From: Tsuneonella litorea
Lineage (GTDB): Bacteria; Pseudomonadota; Alphaproteobacteria; Sphingomonadales; Sphingomonadaceae
DNA: 64,000 bases
Reading direction: 5' to 3'
Assembly: GCF_025154015.1 (NCBI RefSeq)
Contig: NZ_JAOAMV010000002.1
Span: 496,001 to 560,000 of the forward strand
The notes under the pieces are model-generated. The model had not been told where the DNA came from and did not search any database. It saw nothing but the letters and a program-made list of their open reading frames with translations. A program made the position numbers and the translations under genes. Positions 55,974 to 64,000 of this stretch are shown one piece after another (positions within the stretch are counted from its first letter, which is position 1; each line of letters starts with the position of its first letter).

Positions 55974-56785
55974 TGGATCGTCCCGGCCGGCGCACGATCA
56001 CCGGCTTTTCCAACCCGACCGTCAAGGCGCTGCGCGCGCTGCGTGACAAGAAGCATCGCAAGCGCGAGCGGCGCTTCCTCGCCGAAGGGCTGCGCCTGCT
56101 GACCGATGCGCGCGAGAGCGGCCGGCTGCCCGAGATCCTGGTCATGGCGGAGGGTCGCGATCCGCATCCCCTGCTTGCCGCTCTCGAGGCCGACGTGCTC
56201 GCCGCGGGCGGCGAGGTGATCGAGACCAGCGCCGATATCCTCGGCAAGATCACCGGCAAGGACAATCCGCAGGCGGTCGCCGGGGTGTTCGCCGAGTTCG
56301 ACACCGCGCTCTCCGCAATCGACCGGTCGGCCGCGCCGATCTGGCTCGTCGCCCAGGCGCTCCGCGACCCCGGCAACCTCGGCACGATGCTGCGCACCGG
56401 CGACGCGGTGGGCGCAGGGGGGTTGATCCTGATCGATGACTGCGCCGACCCGTTCTCGGTCGAGGCCGTGCGCGCCAGCATGGGCGCGGTCTTCACCCAG
56501 ACGATCGCCCAGGCAAGCTGGGACGCGTTCCTGCCATGGCTGCGCGGCGGAGCGGGGCAGCTCGTCGCCGCGTCGCTGCGCGAGGCCGTGCCCTATCGCG
56601 GGGCGCAATATGCCGCGCCCTGCTTCGTGCTCGTCGGCAACGAATCGCGCGGGCTTCCGGCCGAATACGAGGCAGCGTGCGACCTGCGCGTGACGATGCC
56701 GATGAAAGGACGCGCCGACAGCCTCAACGCCGCGGTCGCCGCAGCCGTCCTCGCCTACGAGGTGCTCGCCACGCTCGACCCGTGA
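55973..56785 (+). CDS. SpoU/TrmH family RNA 2-O-ribose methyltransferase
   Basis: 270 residues. An N-terminal substrate-binding region (RRFLAEGLRLLTDARE) precedes the knotted SPOUT domain: VAQALRDPGNLGTMLRTGDA, FVLVGNESRGLPAEYEA and VTMPMKGRADSLNAAVAAAV carry motifs 1-3, which bind SAM. It probably 2-O-methylates rRNA or tRNA. The start overlaps the ptsH stop, so it is read with the PTS operon though unrelated in function. Confidence 0.93.
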   Translation: MDRPGRRTITGFSNPTVKALRALRDKKHRKRERRFLAEGLRLLTDARESGRLPEILVMAEGRDPHPLLAALEADVLAAGGEVIETSADILGKITGKDNPQAVAGVFAEFDTALSAIDRSAAPIWLVAQALRDPGNLGTMLRTGDAVGAGGLILIDDCADPFSVEAVRASMGAVFTQTIAQASWDAFLPWLRGGAGQLVAASLREAVPYRGAQYAAPCFVLVGNESRGLPAEYEAACDLRVTMPMKGRADSLNAAVAAAVLAYEVLATLDP

Positions 56786-56792
56786 ATCCGGG

Positions 56793-57518
56793 CTAGTCGC
56801 CCGCGACCAGGCTCGTGAAGCTCCACTTGCCGTCGCGGCTTGAGGCGACCAGTCGGTAATCGAGCGGGCTGCGCAGCCTGTCGGTGGCGATGAACCCGGT
56901 CTTGTCCCCGTCGAACGCGACCTTCTGGAAGTCGTCTTCCGGCTGAAGCCCGTCGACCAGCCGTACGAAGTTCCACGAAACCTGCGCGATCTCGGGCGAA
57001 TCGGCATCGGCATCGCGCCGGACCGGCACGCCTTCGCCGGTGACGAGCATGTCCGCAGCCGGGTCGACCCCCTCGAGCGGCTTTGCGGCGTACCAGGGAA
57101 TCGTGATGCCGCCTTGCGCATTGACCGCGCAGCCCAGCTTCAGGAGATCGTCGAGCTCACCCCACAGATCCTGCTCCTTCCTGCTCAGGCGGGACCGCAG
57201 CACCGCCGTGCCCGCGCCCCCGCCGAAGTCGAGCTTCACGTCGGGGGCAGCGAGCGCGGCGAGGCGGTCGGCGTCGCGCGCCTCGACCGCGGCGCCGAGT
57301 TGCCGGCGGAAGTTTTCCGCGCCGGGCGTGTCGCCGCAATCGTCGCGCGGGGCGTATTCGCCGCGGCCCGAGGCGTCGCTGGCGGATCCGTCGACCGTCT
57401 TGACGACCTTGTCGGCAGCCTTGTTGATCGCTTCCGACGGCGCGTTTTCCTGGCTGCAAGCCGCTGCCAGGGTCGCCAGCGCCAGCGCGAAGATCGTCTT
57501 TCTGTCAGGTATCCACAT
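56793..57518 (-). CDS. Lipoprotein of unknown function
   Basis: 241 residues. Lipobox LAAAC (Cys near residue 22) after ALALATLAAA; then a low-complexity stretch and a domain with two cysteines and an SH3-like tail (VTGEGVPVRRDADADSPEIA, FVRLVDGLQPEDDFQKVAFD). The bacterial SH3 similarity is an inference from the VPVR...SPEIA pattern. The ATG at 57518 gives MWIPDRKTIFALA; a TTG at 57539 would put residues before the signal. It converges with the RNA methyltransferase and follows rmuC on the same strand by 39 bases. Confidence 0.8.
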   Translation of the reverse strand: MWIPDRKTIFALALATLAAACSQENAPSEAINKAADKVVKTVDGSASDASGRGEYAPRDDCGDTPGAENFRRQLGAAVEARDADRLAALAAPDVKLDFGGGAGTAVLRSRLSRKEQDLWGELDDLLKLGCAVNAQGGITIPWYAAKPLEGVDPAADMLVTGEGVPVRRDADADSPEIAQVSWNFVRLVDGLQPEDDFQKVAFDGDKTGFIATDRLRSPLDYRLVASSRDGKWSFTSLVAGD

Positions 57519-57556
57519 CGCGCATTCCGTAGCGACCAAGCGTCCGCGATTTCAAC

Positions 57557-58939
57557 CTAATCTTCTATCGCGGGTTCCGCCTGCGGGCCCTCGACATACC
57601 GCGGCGCGGCTTCGACGAGGGGCACTTCGTCGATTTCGCGCTTGCCGATCTCGATGCCCTTGTCCTTGAGCCGGCGCCCGGCCGACAACACGTTGCGCTC
57701 GAAGCTGCCGACGAACTTGTTGTAGTTGTTGACTGCTGTCTCGAGCCCGCCGCCGACGCGCTTCATGTGCTCGGCCGCCACCGCCAGCCGATCATAGAGT
57801 TCCGCCCCCGCCTTGCCGATCTCGACCGCCTCGCGGGCGATGGTGTCCTGCCGCCAGACCTGCGCGACCGTCCGCGCGATCGCCACGAGGTTGGTAGGAG
57901 TCGCCAGCAGCACCTTGTTGCGGAAGGCGAAGTCCCACAGCTCGGGATCGTGTTCGAGCGCCGCGGCGACGAAATGTTCGCCCGGCACGAACATCACGAC
58001 ATAGTCGGGCGCCTCGTCGAACTGGCTCTGGTAGCCTTTCGCGCCGAGCGTCTGGACGTGGCTGCGCATCGACTTGGCATGCTGGTCGAGATGCCGCTTG
58101 CGCTCGTCGTCGTCGTCCGCCTCGAACGCCGCCTGGTAGGCGTTGAGCGACACCTTGGCGTCGATCACCAGCTTCTTCTGGCCCGGCACCCGGACGATCG
58201 CGTCCGGCCGCAGCCGGCCGTCCTCGGTATCCATCGAATGCTCGAGGTCGAAGTCGGTGTGCTCCGACAGCCCGCACTGCTCGAGCACGTTCTGCAGCGC
58301 GCGCTCGCCCCACCGCCCGCGCGCCTTGGGCGCGTTGGTCAGCGAATTGCCGAGCCGGGCCGCCTCGCGCCGCACCTCTTCCTGGCCCGCGCGCATCGCC
58401 TCGATCATCCCGGCGAGCTGACCGAACGCATCGACCCGCTGCTTCTCGAGAGTCTCGACCTGGGTCTCGTAGGCCTTGAGCCGGTCGCCCACGGGCTGGA
58501 GCAGCGCGGCGATCGCCTCCTTGTTGGCCTTTTCGGCGTGATCGAACCGTTCGCCGGCCCGGGCGAGGAACATTTCCTGCGCCTTGCCCAGCACTTGCGC
58601 GCCGGTGTTCTCGAATTCCTTGAGCAGCTTCTCGCGGCTTTCCTCGAGCAGGCGCTTCTGCTCGGCGAAGCCGGCGGCCTGTGCCTTGAGCGCGGTCAGT
58701 TCCTCGCGCGCGGCATCGAGAGAGGCGGCCAGCGAATCGGCCCGCGCGGCGCGTTCGCTCATCGTGGCGAGTTCGGGGACCATCCGGGCGAGCTTGTCGG
58801 CAATCTCCTTCGCCTCGGCATCGCGCTCGCCGTGGCGCGCCTTCCAGTCGGCGACCGGGCGCGAGCCGAGGTACCAGCCGGCGGCCCCTGCCGCCAACGC
58901 GACGACAACGATGGTCATGATGATTGCGAGAGGTTCCAT
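57557..58939 (-). CDS. rmuC: DNA recombination protein RmuC
   Basis: 460 residues: an N-terminal membrane helix (about 4-24), a long coiled coil (about 35-190, rich in Glu/Ala/Lys), and a C-terminal nuclease-like core with ARGRWGERALQNVLEQCGL, VIDAKVSLNAYQAAF and DYVVMFVPGEHFVAAAL. RmuC limits inversions and recombination. Two starts compete, ATG 58939 (MEPLAI) and ATG 58951 (MFPGMEPLAI); neither has a clear ribosome site. Confidence 0.93.
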   Translation of the reverse strand: MEPLAIIMTIVVVALAAGAAGWYLGSRPVADWKARHGERDAEAKEIADKLARMVPELATMSERAARADSLAASLDAAREELTALKAQAAGFAEQKRLLEESREKLLKEFENTGAQVLGKAQEMFLARAGERFDHAEKANKEAIAALLQPVGDRLKAYETQVETLEKQRVDAFGQLAGMIEAMRAGQEEVRREAARLGNSLTNAPKARGRWGERALQNVLEQCGLSEHTDFDLEHSMDTEDGRLRPDAIVRVPGQKKLVIDAKVSLNAYQAAFEADDDDERKRHLDQHAKSMRSHVQTLGAKGYQSQFDEAPDYVVMFVPGEHFVAAALEHDPELWDFAFRNKVLLATPTNLVAIARTVAQVWRQDTIAREAVEIGKAGAELYDRLAVAAEHMKRVGGGLETAVNNYNKFVGSFERNVLSAGRRLKDKGIEIGKREIDEVPLVEAAPRYVEGPQAEPAIED

Positions 58940-59034
58940 GCCAGGGAACATAGGCGGAACGCCGGGTGTAGGAAAGAGCGTTGCGGAACTATCCACCGCT
59001 CTCGCGCGCTGCATCGGCAGAAGGAGACAAGCCC

Positions 59035-59433
59035 ATGTCGATCAAGGAAATGATCCGCGAGCACCCGCAGGTCGGGAACGACTACAACGAGCAACTCGCC
59101 GAGGCCGTCAAGCACGCGATGTACTGCGCCGCGATCTGCAACTCGTGCGCCGACGCGTGCAGCGCGGAGGACATGGACATGCGCGCCTGCATCCGCCTGT
59201 GCAGCGATTGCTCGGACGTGTGCGAGGCGACCTACCGCGTCGCCAGCCGGCGCACCGCGGGCGACGTCAAGGTTATCGAGGCAATGCTTCAGGCATGCAT
59301 CACCGCCTGCGAACGCTGCGCGTCCGAGTGCGACAGGCACGACACCGACCACTGCCGTCGCTGCGCGAAGATGTGCCGCGAGTGCGCCGAGGATTGCCGC
59401 AAGGCGCTCGAGGGGATGAAGGCCCACGCCTGA
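59035..59433 (+). CDS. Cysteine-rich four-helix bundle copper-storage-like protein (cytosolic)
   Basis: 132 residues with 17 cysteines, spaced as pairs and triplets along helices (MYCAAICNSCADACSAED; ACIRLCSDCSDVCEAT; ACITACERCASECDRH; CRRCAKMCRECAEDCRK). This is the pattern of the DUF326/Csp four-helix bundle in which many Cys face the core and bind Cu(I). There is no signal peptide, as in the cytosolic Csp3 subgroup. The ATG at 59035 has AAGGAG upstream. It is divergent from rmuC by 95 bases and has its own terminator. No copper exporter is in the window. Confidence 0.88.
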   Translation: MSIKEMIREHPQVGNDYNEQLAEAVKHAMYCAAICNSCADACSAEDMDMRACIRLCSDCSDVCEATYRVASRRTAGDVKVIEAMLQACITACERCASECDRHDTDHCRRCAKMCRECAEDCRKALEGMKAHA

Positions 59434-59458
59434 CCTGCCCCACACCTGAATGAAAAAG

Positions 59459-59478
59459 GCCCCGCCAGACGGCGGGGC
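59459..59478. terminator. Terminator after the copper-storage-like gene
   Basis: GCCCCGCC (59459-59466) and GGCGGGGC (59471-59478), 8-bp stem with loop AGAC, preceded by AAAAAG and followed by TTCTT, so it can act on both strands between convergent genes (the copper protein and def). Confidence 0.8.
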
Positions 59479-59496
59479 TTCTTGCTGGCGTGCGCG

Positions 59497-60063
59497 TCAG
59501 GCGGCCTGGCGCAGCTTCTGAAGCTTCTTCAAGGCCATCTGCCGCTTGAGGCGGCTGAGGTGGTCGATGAACAGGATGCCCTCGAGGTGATCCATCTCGT
59601 GCTGGATGCAGGTGGCCATCAGCCCCTCCATCGCCTCCTCGTGGACGTTGCCGTCAAGGTCCTGCCAGCGCACCCGGCAGGTCGCCGGGCGATCGACGTC
59701 GGCGAATATCTCGGGGACCGACAGGCAACCCTCCTGGTAGGTCGCCAGCTCTTCGGCCGGGTCGAGGATCTCGGGGTTTACGAAGACCCGCGGTTCCTTC
59801 TTCGTCGGCTGGTGGGTGTGCTGGTGGCCGCCGTGGTTGCACACTTCGGGCTCGGCATCCGGATCGTCGGGCTGGAGGTCGATAACCAGCACGCGCTTGG
59901 GCACGCCGACCTGGATCGCGGCCAGGCCGATGCCGGGCGCATCGTACATCGTCTCGAACATGTCCTCGACAAGCGTCTTCAGCTCGTCGTCGAACACCGT
60001 CACGGGTTCGGACACGGTCTTGAGCCGGGGATCCGGCACTTCGAGGATTTCACGGATGGCCAT
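59497..60063 (-). CDS. def: Peptide deformylase
   Basis: 188 residues. Metal site: GIGLAAIQVG, EGCLSVPEIF (Cys ligand) and QHEMDHLEGILFIDHL (HExxH). It removes the formyl group from nascent proteins. A His-rich insert (NHGGHQHTHQPTKKEP, about residues 76-91) lies between the first two motifs, unlike E. coli Def. The ATG at 60063 gives MAIREILEVPDPRLKTV. Fmt, which adds the formyl group, is 0.7 kb away on the other strand. Confidence 0.96.
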   Translation of the reverse strand: MAIREILEVPDPRLKTVSEPVTVFDDELKTLVEDMFETMYDAPGIGLAAIQVGVPKRVLVIDLQPDDPDAEPEVCNHGGHQHTHQPTKKEPRVFVNPEILDPAEELATYQEGCLSVPEIFADVDRPATCRVRWQDLDGNVHEEAMEGLMATCIQHEMDHLEGILFIDHLSRLKRQMALKKLQKLRQAA

Positions 60064-60106
60064 GGCGCGCAAATAAGCACGATCCGGCTGAACGGCAAGT
60101 GAGCCG

Positions 60107-60703
60107 TCAACCGACCGGTCGCCGCGCCCGCAATGCCTGTGCAAGCGTGCCCTCGTCGAGGTAGTCCAGCTCGCCGCCGACCGGCAGTCCGTGGGCGAGC
60201 TGGGTGATGCGCACTGGCCGCCCTTCGAGCCGTTCGGCGATGTAGTGGGCGGTCGTCTGCCCCTCGAGCGTGGCGTTCATCGCCAGCACCACTTCGTCGA
60301 TCCCGCCCTCCCCGACACGGTCGATCAGGCGGCCGATCGAAAGGTCTTCGGGCCCCACTCCGTCGAGCGCCGAGAGCCGGCCGCCGAGGACGTGGTAACG
60401 CCCGGTGAACAGCTTCGCCCGGTCGAGCGCCCAGAGGTCGGCGACGTCCTCCACCACGCACAGGGACCGCGGGTCGCGGCGCGGATCGGAGCAGATGCCG
60501 CACGGATCGCTCGTGTCGACGTTGCCGCAGGTCGCGCACTCCACGAGCCGGTCCTGTACCTCGGCCAGCGCCGCGACGAGTTGGCGCAGCGCCGTTTCGC
60601 GCCGCTTGACCAGCCACAGCACCGCGCGGCGCGCGCTGCGCGGGCCGAGGCCCGGCAGCTTCGCCAGTGCGCCGCTCAGCGCCTCGATCTCTTGCGATGC
60701 CAT
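60107..60703 (-). CDS. recR: Recombination protein RecR
   Basis: 198 residues. Helix-hairpin-helix start ([20 protein letters not shown]), the four-cysteine zinc finger ([18 protein letters not shown]) and the Toprim domain ([33 protein letters not shown]). It works with RecF and RecO in gap repair. The ATG at 60703 gives [16 protein letters not shown]. It is divergent from fmt by 53 bases and is followed by def in the same direction by about 43 bases. Confidence 0.95.
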   Translation of the reverse strand: MASQEIEALSGALAKLPGLGPRSARRAVLWLVKRRETALRQLVAALAEVQDRLVECATCGNVDTSDPCGICSDPRRDPRSLCVVEDVADLWALDRAKLFTGRYHVLGGRLSALDGVGPEDLSIGRLIDRVGEGGIDEVVLAMNATLEGQTTAHYIAERLEGRPVRITQLAHGLPVGGELDYLDEGTLAQALRARRPVG

Positions 60704-60756
60704 GGGGCGGGAGATAGGGGCTGCCCTCCCCCCGCGAAAGGTTGGACCCACCGGTT

Positions 60757-61662
60757 ATGCGCATCGTCTTCATGGGAACGCCGGCCTTCGCGGTGCCGAC
60801 GCTCGCCGCGCTCCACGAAGCGGGGCACGAAGTTGTCGCCGCCTACACCCAGCCGCCGCGCCCGTCGGGCCGGGGCAAGAAGCTAAGCCCCAGCGCGGTG
60901 CAGGTCGAGGCGGAGATCCGGCACATTCCGGTGAGGTGCCCGGCCTCGCTCAAGTCGACCGAGGCGCAGGCCGAACTCGCGGCTCTCGAACCCGACCTCG
61001 CGGTGGTCGCCGCCTATGGACTGATTCTGCCGCAGGCGGTGCTCGACATTCCGATGCACGGGTGCCTCAACGTCCATGCCAGCCTGCTGCCCAAGTGGCG
61101 CGGCGCGGCGCCGATCCAGCGCGCGATCATGGCGGGCGACCTCACCACCGGGATCACGATCATGCGAATGGAAGCCGGGCTCGACACCGGCCCGATGCTC
61201 GCCACCGCGCGCACGCCGATCGAGGACAAGACCGCGGGCGAACTGACCGCGGAACTGGCCGAGATCGGCGCGCAGCTGATGGTCGGCACGCTGATCGACC
61301 TTCCGACGATCCATCCCGTGCCCCAGGACGATGCGGAGGCAAGCTATGCCCCCAAGATCGACAAGGCCGAGGCGAGGATCGACTGGACCAACGGTGCCGA
61401 GGCGATCGAGCGGCAGGTGCGCGGGCTTGCCCCCTTCCCCGGCGCGTGGTTCGAGCTGGACGGAGAGCGGATCAAGGTTCTGAAGGCCGAGATCGTCGCG
61501 CGCGAAGGCAAGCCGGGCAAGACCCTCGACGACCATCTGACGATCGCCTGCGGCTACGCGGCGATCCGCCCGGTGCGCCTCCAGCGGGCGGGCAAGCCGG
61601 CGATGGATATCGCCGCGTTCCTCAACGGCAAGCCGGTGCCGGCGGGGACGCTGATCGGGTGA
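60757..61662 (+). CDS. fmt: Methionyl-tRNA formyltransferase
   Basis: 301 residues. [20 protein letters not shown] start, the formyl-donor site [16 protein letters not shown] after NVHA, and the tRNA-recognition C-terminal OB fold. It formylates initiator Met-tRNA. ATG at 60757 is preceded by GAAAGG at modest spacing. Its TGA overlaps the GTG of truA (GTGA), and together with def and recR it forms the usual local cluster. Confidence 0.96.
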   Translation: MRIVFMGTPAFAVPTLAALHEAGHEVVAAYTQPPRPSGRGKKLSPSAVQVEAEIRHIPVRCPASLKSTEAQAELAALEPDLAVVAAYGLILPQAVLDIPMHGCLNVHASLLPKWRGAAPIQRAIMAGDLTTGITIMRMEAGLDTGPMLATARTPIEDKTAGELTAELAEIGAQLMVGTLIDLPTIHPVPQDDAEASYAPKIDKAEARIDWTNGAEAIERQVRGLAPFPGAWFELDGERIKVLKAEIVAREGKPGKTLDDHLTIACGYAAIRPVRLQRAGKPAMDIAAFLNGKPVPAGTLIG

Positions 61663-62408
61663 CGCGCTTTGCCCTGACCCTCGAATTCGACGGCACGCCG
61701 TTCGTCGGCCTCCAGCGGCAGGCGACCGGACCAAGCGTGCAGCAGGCGGTCGAGGACGCGGCGCACGCGGTCACCGGCGAAGCGGTGACGATGCACGCCG
61801 CAGGCCGCACCGACACCGGGGTCCACGCGCTCGCGATGCGCGCGCACGTCGACATCGAGAAGGCGATCGAGCCGTTCCGGCTGATGGAGGCCCTCAACGC
61901 CCACCTGCGACCCGACCCGATCGCCGTGATCGCCTGCGCGGCGGTGCCGGATGACTGGCACGCGCGCTTCTCGTGCATCGGCCGCGCCTACGAATACCGC
62001 ATCGCCAACCGCCGCGCGCCGCTGACGCTCGAACGCAACCGCGCGTGGCAGGTTGCCAGGCCGCTCGACGCCGACGCGATGCACACCGCCGCGCAGGCGC
62101 TTGTCGGCCGGCACGACTTCACCACCTTCCGCTCGGTCCAGTGCCAGGCGGCGAGCCCGGTCAAGACGCTCGACCGGCTCGATGTGCGCCGCGAGGGCGA
62201 GCACGTGATCGTGGAAGCCGCGGCGCGCAGCTTCCTCCACCACCAGGTGCGCAGCATGGTGGGCTGCCTCGCGCTGGTCGGCATGGGGCGCTGGAACATC
62301 GGGGGGGTCGCCAAGGCGCTGGCGGCGCGCGACCGGCAGGCGCTGGGCCTCAATGCACCGCCGCACGGGCTCTATTTCGTGAAGGCGGAATATCCGGGAG
62401 AGGCCTAG
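61659..62408 (+). CDS. truA: tRNA pseudouridine(38-40) synthase
   Basis: 249 residues. The catalytic Asp lies in [14 protein letters not shown]; the start [20 protein letters not shown] and [18 protein letters not shown] are family features. The start is GTG at 61659, overlapping the fmt stop. The open frame continues far upstream inside fmt, which is not part of the protein. Confidence 0.95.
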   Translation: MTRFALTLEFDGTPFVGLQRQATGPSVQQAVEDAAHAVTGEAVTMHAAGRTDTGVHALAMRAHVDIEKAIEPFRLMEALNAHLRPDPIAVIACAAVPDDWHARFSCIGRAYEYRIANRRAPLTLERNRAWQVARPLDADAMHTAAQALVGRHDFTTFRSVQCQAASPVKTLDRLDVRREGEHVIVEAAARSFLHHQVRSMVGCLALVGMGRWNIGGVAKALAARDRQALGLNAPPHGLYFVKAEYPGEA

Positions 62409-62467
62409 CCATCGCGCGCTCACCCGCCTAGCACCGGTTGCAATCAGAAACTTTGGGAGAATCGAAC

Positions 62468-63580
62468 ATGGCGACCACCGGCAAGCAGCTTTTCACCACT
62501 CTCGCCCCGGACGGCACGCTGACGCTCGAGCTCGTCGACAGCCAGTTTCCCGATCCGACCGGCAACCAGGTCCTCGTCAAGATGGAGGCCGCACCGATCA
62601 ATCCGTCCGACCTCGCGATCCTGACCGGCGCGGCGGATTTCGAGAACGCCGAGTATTCGCCCGGCAAAGTGGTCGCCAAGATGCCCGAGCCGTTCAACAG
62701 CGGCCAGAAGGCGCGCCACGGCAAGCGGCTTCCGGCGGGCAACGAGGGGGCGGGCACCGTGGTCGCGACCGGCGACAGCGACATGGCCAAGGCCCTGATG
62801 GGCCAGCGCGTCGCCTGCGTGCCGGGCAGCGCCTATTCGCAGTACGCGATCGCCGACGCCGCGATGTGCCTGCCACTGGGCGACCACAGCGCCGAGGACG
62901 GCGCATCAAGCTTCGTCAACCCGATGACCGCGCTGGGCTTCGTCGAGAACGCGAAAATCGACGGACAGGATGCGATCCTCCACACCGTCGGCGCGTCGAA
63001 CCTCGGCCTGATGCTCAACCGCATCTGCCTCGAGGACGGGATGAAGCTGGTCAACATCGTGCGCAAGGACGACCAGGCAAGCCTGCTCAAGGACCAGGGC
63101 GCGGAGTGGGTGGTGAACTCGTCGGACGGCGACTTCATGGCCAACCTGCGCTCGGCGATCAACGCGACCGACGCGTTTTACGGCTTCGACCCGATCGGCG
63201 GCGGGACCATGGTCGACAGCTGCTTCAAGGCGATGGAGCAGGTCGCGGTCTCGAAGATGACCGAGTACTCGCGCTACGGCTCGAACCAGCCCAAGCGGAT
63301 GTTCATTTACGGCCGGCTCGACTTCAGCCCGACCACGCTGACCCCGTCGTACGGCTTCGGCTGGACGCTGTCGGGCTGGCTGCTGACGCCGTTCCTGCAG
63401 ATGGCCGGAATGGAAACGACGATGCGGATGCGCCAGCGCGTGCTCGACGGGCTTACCACGACCTTCGCCAGCCACTACAAGACCAGGGTCGACCTCGAGG
63501 GAATGCTGACGAAGGAGGCGATCCTCGACTATCGCCAGATGAAGACCGGCGAGAAGTACCTCGTCACGCCGTGGGGATGA
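62468..63580 (+). CDS. Zinc-type (MDR) alcohol dehydrogenase/quinone-reductase-like oxidoreductase
   Basis: 370 residues. GroES-like N-terminal domain (DPTGNQVLVKMEAAPINPSD, then LPAGNEGAGTVVATG) and a Rossmann domain (DAILHTVGASNLGLMLNRIC). The cysteine zinc ligands of classic ADHs are not evident, so it resembles trans-2-enoyl-CoA reductase or quinone reductase relatives. The ATG at 62468 has GGGAGAA upstream; 30 bases of frame before it are unlikely to be translated. Substrate unknown. Confidence 0.88.
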   Translation: MATTGKQLFTTLAPDGTLTLELVDSQFPDPTGNQVLVKMEAAPINPSDLAILTGAADFENAEYSPGKVVAKMPEPFNSGQKARHGKRLPAGNEGAGTVVATGDSDMAKALMGQRVACVPGSAYSQYAIADAAMCLPLGDHSAEDGASSFVNPMTALGFVENAKIDGQDAILHTVGASNLGLMLNRICLEDGMKLVNIVRKDDQASLLKDQGAEWVVNSSDGDFMANLRSAINATDAFYGFDPIGGGTMVDSCFKAMEQVAVSKMTEYSRYGSNQPKRMFIYGRLDFSPTTLTPSYGFGWTLSGWLLTPFLQMAGMETTMRMRQRVLDGLTTTFASHYKTRVDLEGMLTKEAILDYRQMKTGEKYLVTPWG

Positions 63581-63584
63581 TTCC

Positions 63585-64000
63585 CTAGCGCCGGTCGAAT
63601 TCGCGCTGCATCGCGAGCGGGTCCTCGTATCCGCTCGCGAGCAGCACCTGCAGCAGGATCCGCGCCTTGGCCGGCCCCAGCCCGCGGGCGGCGACGAAAC
63701 CGAGGCTGTCGTCGTCGATCTCGAGGGTGCGGTCGACCGAGCCCTGGTCGACCCGGCTCGAGCGGACGACGGGCACCCCGCTCGCCGCAAGCGCGTCGAT
63801 CACCGGGCCGGGCGCGTTGCCCTGCCCCATACCGGCAAGGACGATTCCCCGGTCCCCGCTCCCTAGCGCGCAGCCGACCGTGTCGGCATCCATCCCGGCA
63901 TAGGCGTAGAGGATCGCGACCTTCGGCAAGGCTTCGGGCCAGGCGAAACGCGCGCCCCGTCCCGGCCGGTCGGGGGGGCCGAACCAGTCGAGCGAGGTCG
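63585..64000 (-). CDS. C-terminal part of an L-asparaginase type II-like protein
   Basis: 138 codons are visible; the gene continues past the window edge. The reading starts TSLDWFGPPDRPGRGARFAW at 64000 and contains LPKVAILYAYAGMDADTV, GIVLAGMGQGN and PVVRSSRVDQGSVDR, typical of the C-terminal domain of the asparaginase/glutaminase fold. The catalytic Thr region lies outside. It converges with the MDR gene, leaving 4 bases. Truncated only by the window. Confidence 0.88.
   Translation of the reverse strand, partial: TSLDWFGPPDRPGRGARFAWPEALPKVAILYAYAGMDADTVGCALGSGDRGIVLAGMGQGNAPGPVIDALAASGVPVVRSSRVDQGSVDRTLEIDDDSLGFVAARGLGPAKARILLQVLLASGYEDPLAMQREFDRR

Overview
The window is about two-thirds G+C, packed with genes, and reads as an ordinary chromosomal segment of an alphaproteobacterium, most likely Sphingomonadales (Erythrobacteraceae/Sphingomonadaceae). 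The indications are a ctaC-ctaD-ctaB-ctaG-ctaE-DUF983-SURF1-thrC order, a CcrM-type GANTC methyltransferase, a split pntAA/pntAB transhydrogenase, a ChvG/ChvI-HprK-RapZ-EIIA-HPr regulatory locus and a RibBX-type riboflavin enzyme. I found no rRNA, tRNA, CRISPR array, insertion sequence or prophage. No gap between genes exceeds about 300 bases. The first gene (1-57) and the last (63585-64000) are cut by the window edges.

Layout. 1-9179 (minus strand): aa3 cytochrome c oxidase structural and assembly genes, interrupted between ctaD and ctaB by a soluble epoxide hydrolase, then SURF1 and threonine synthase. 9369-14792 (plus): pyrE, pdxJ, acpS, lepB, an AI-2E-type permease, a DUF3089 hydrolase and ruvX, mostly overlapping. 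14802-18715 (minus): dgt, an NAD(P)-binding protein, a protein I assign to the nucleotide-modification-associated Nmad3 family, and ribBX with an N-terminal helix-turn-helix. 18865-23083 (minus): a secreted subtilase, an Asp/Glu-type racemase, and a paired diheme cytochrome and beta-helix protein. 23200-29549: a small secreted protein, the pnt transhydrogenase operon headed by a 41-residue oxidase subunit IV gene, a divergent NtrC-like regulator, an SDR and a hemerythrin.

29565-36979: folP and ccrM, with a GANTC/DnaA-box-rich region upstream of ccrM; a small unknown gene; rnhB; a PQQ-type sugar dehydrogenase; then GNAT, DUF1285, NUDIX and CCA-adding enzyme. 37238-49450: a repeat-containing secreted protein, parC, a DJ-1/PfpI protein, two DUF885 proteins, ferredoxin and two tandem cysteine desulfurases, a hydrolase, TonB and small proteins. 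49580-56785: pckA divergent from chvI-chvG-hprK-rapZ-EIIA-ptsH and an rRNA/tRNA methyltransferase. 56793-64000: a lipoprotein, rmuC, a cysteine-rich copper-storage-like protein, def, recR, fmt, truA, an MDR oxidoreductase and the C-terminal part of an asparaginase.

Most of the content is core metabolism and information processing. Translational coupling is pervasive (ATGA, GTGA and 8-base overlaps), and many starts are GTG or TTG. The less ordinary points are the Nmad3/dgt/ribBX cluster, the dense methylation sites before ccrM, a perfect intrinsic terminator inside the first codons of the DUF983 gene, the NtrC-like regulator with a broken GAFTGA loop, the paired cytochrome/beta-helix system with adjacent palindromes, and a 17-cysteine cytosolic protein.
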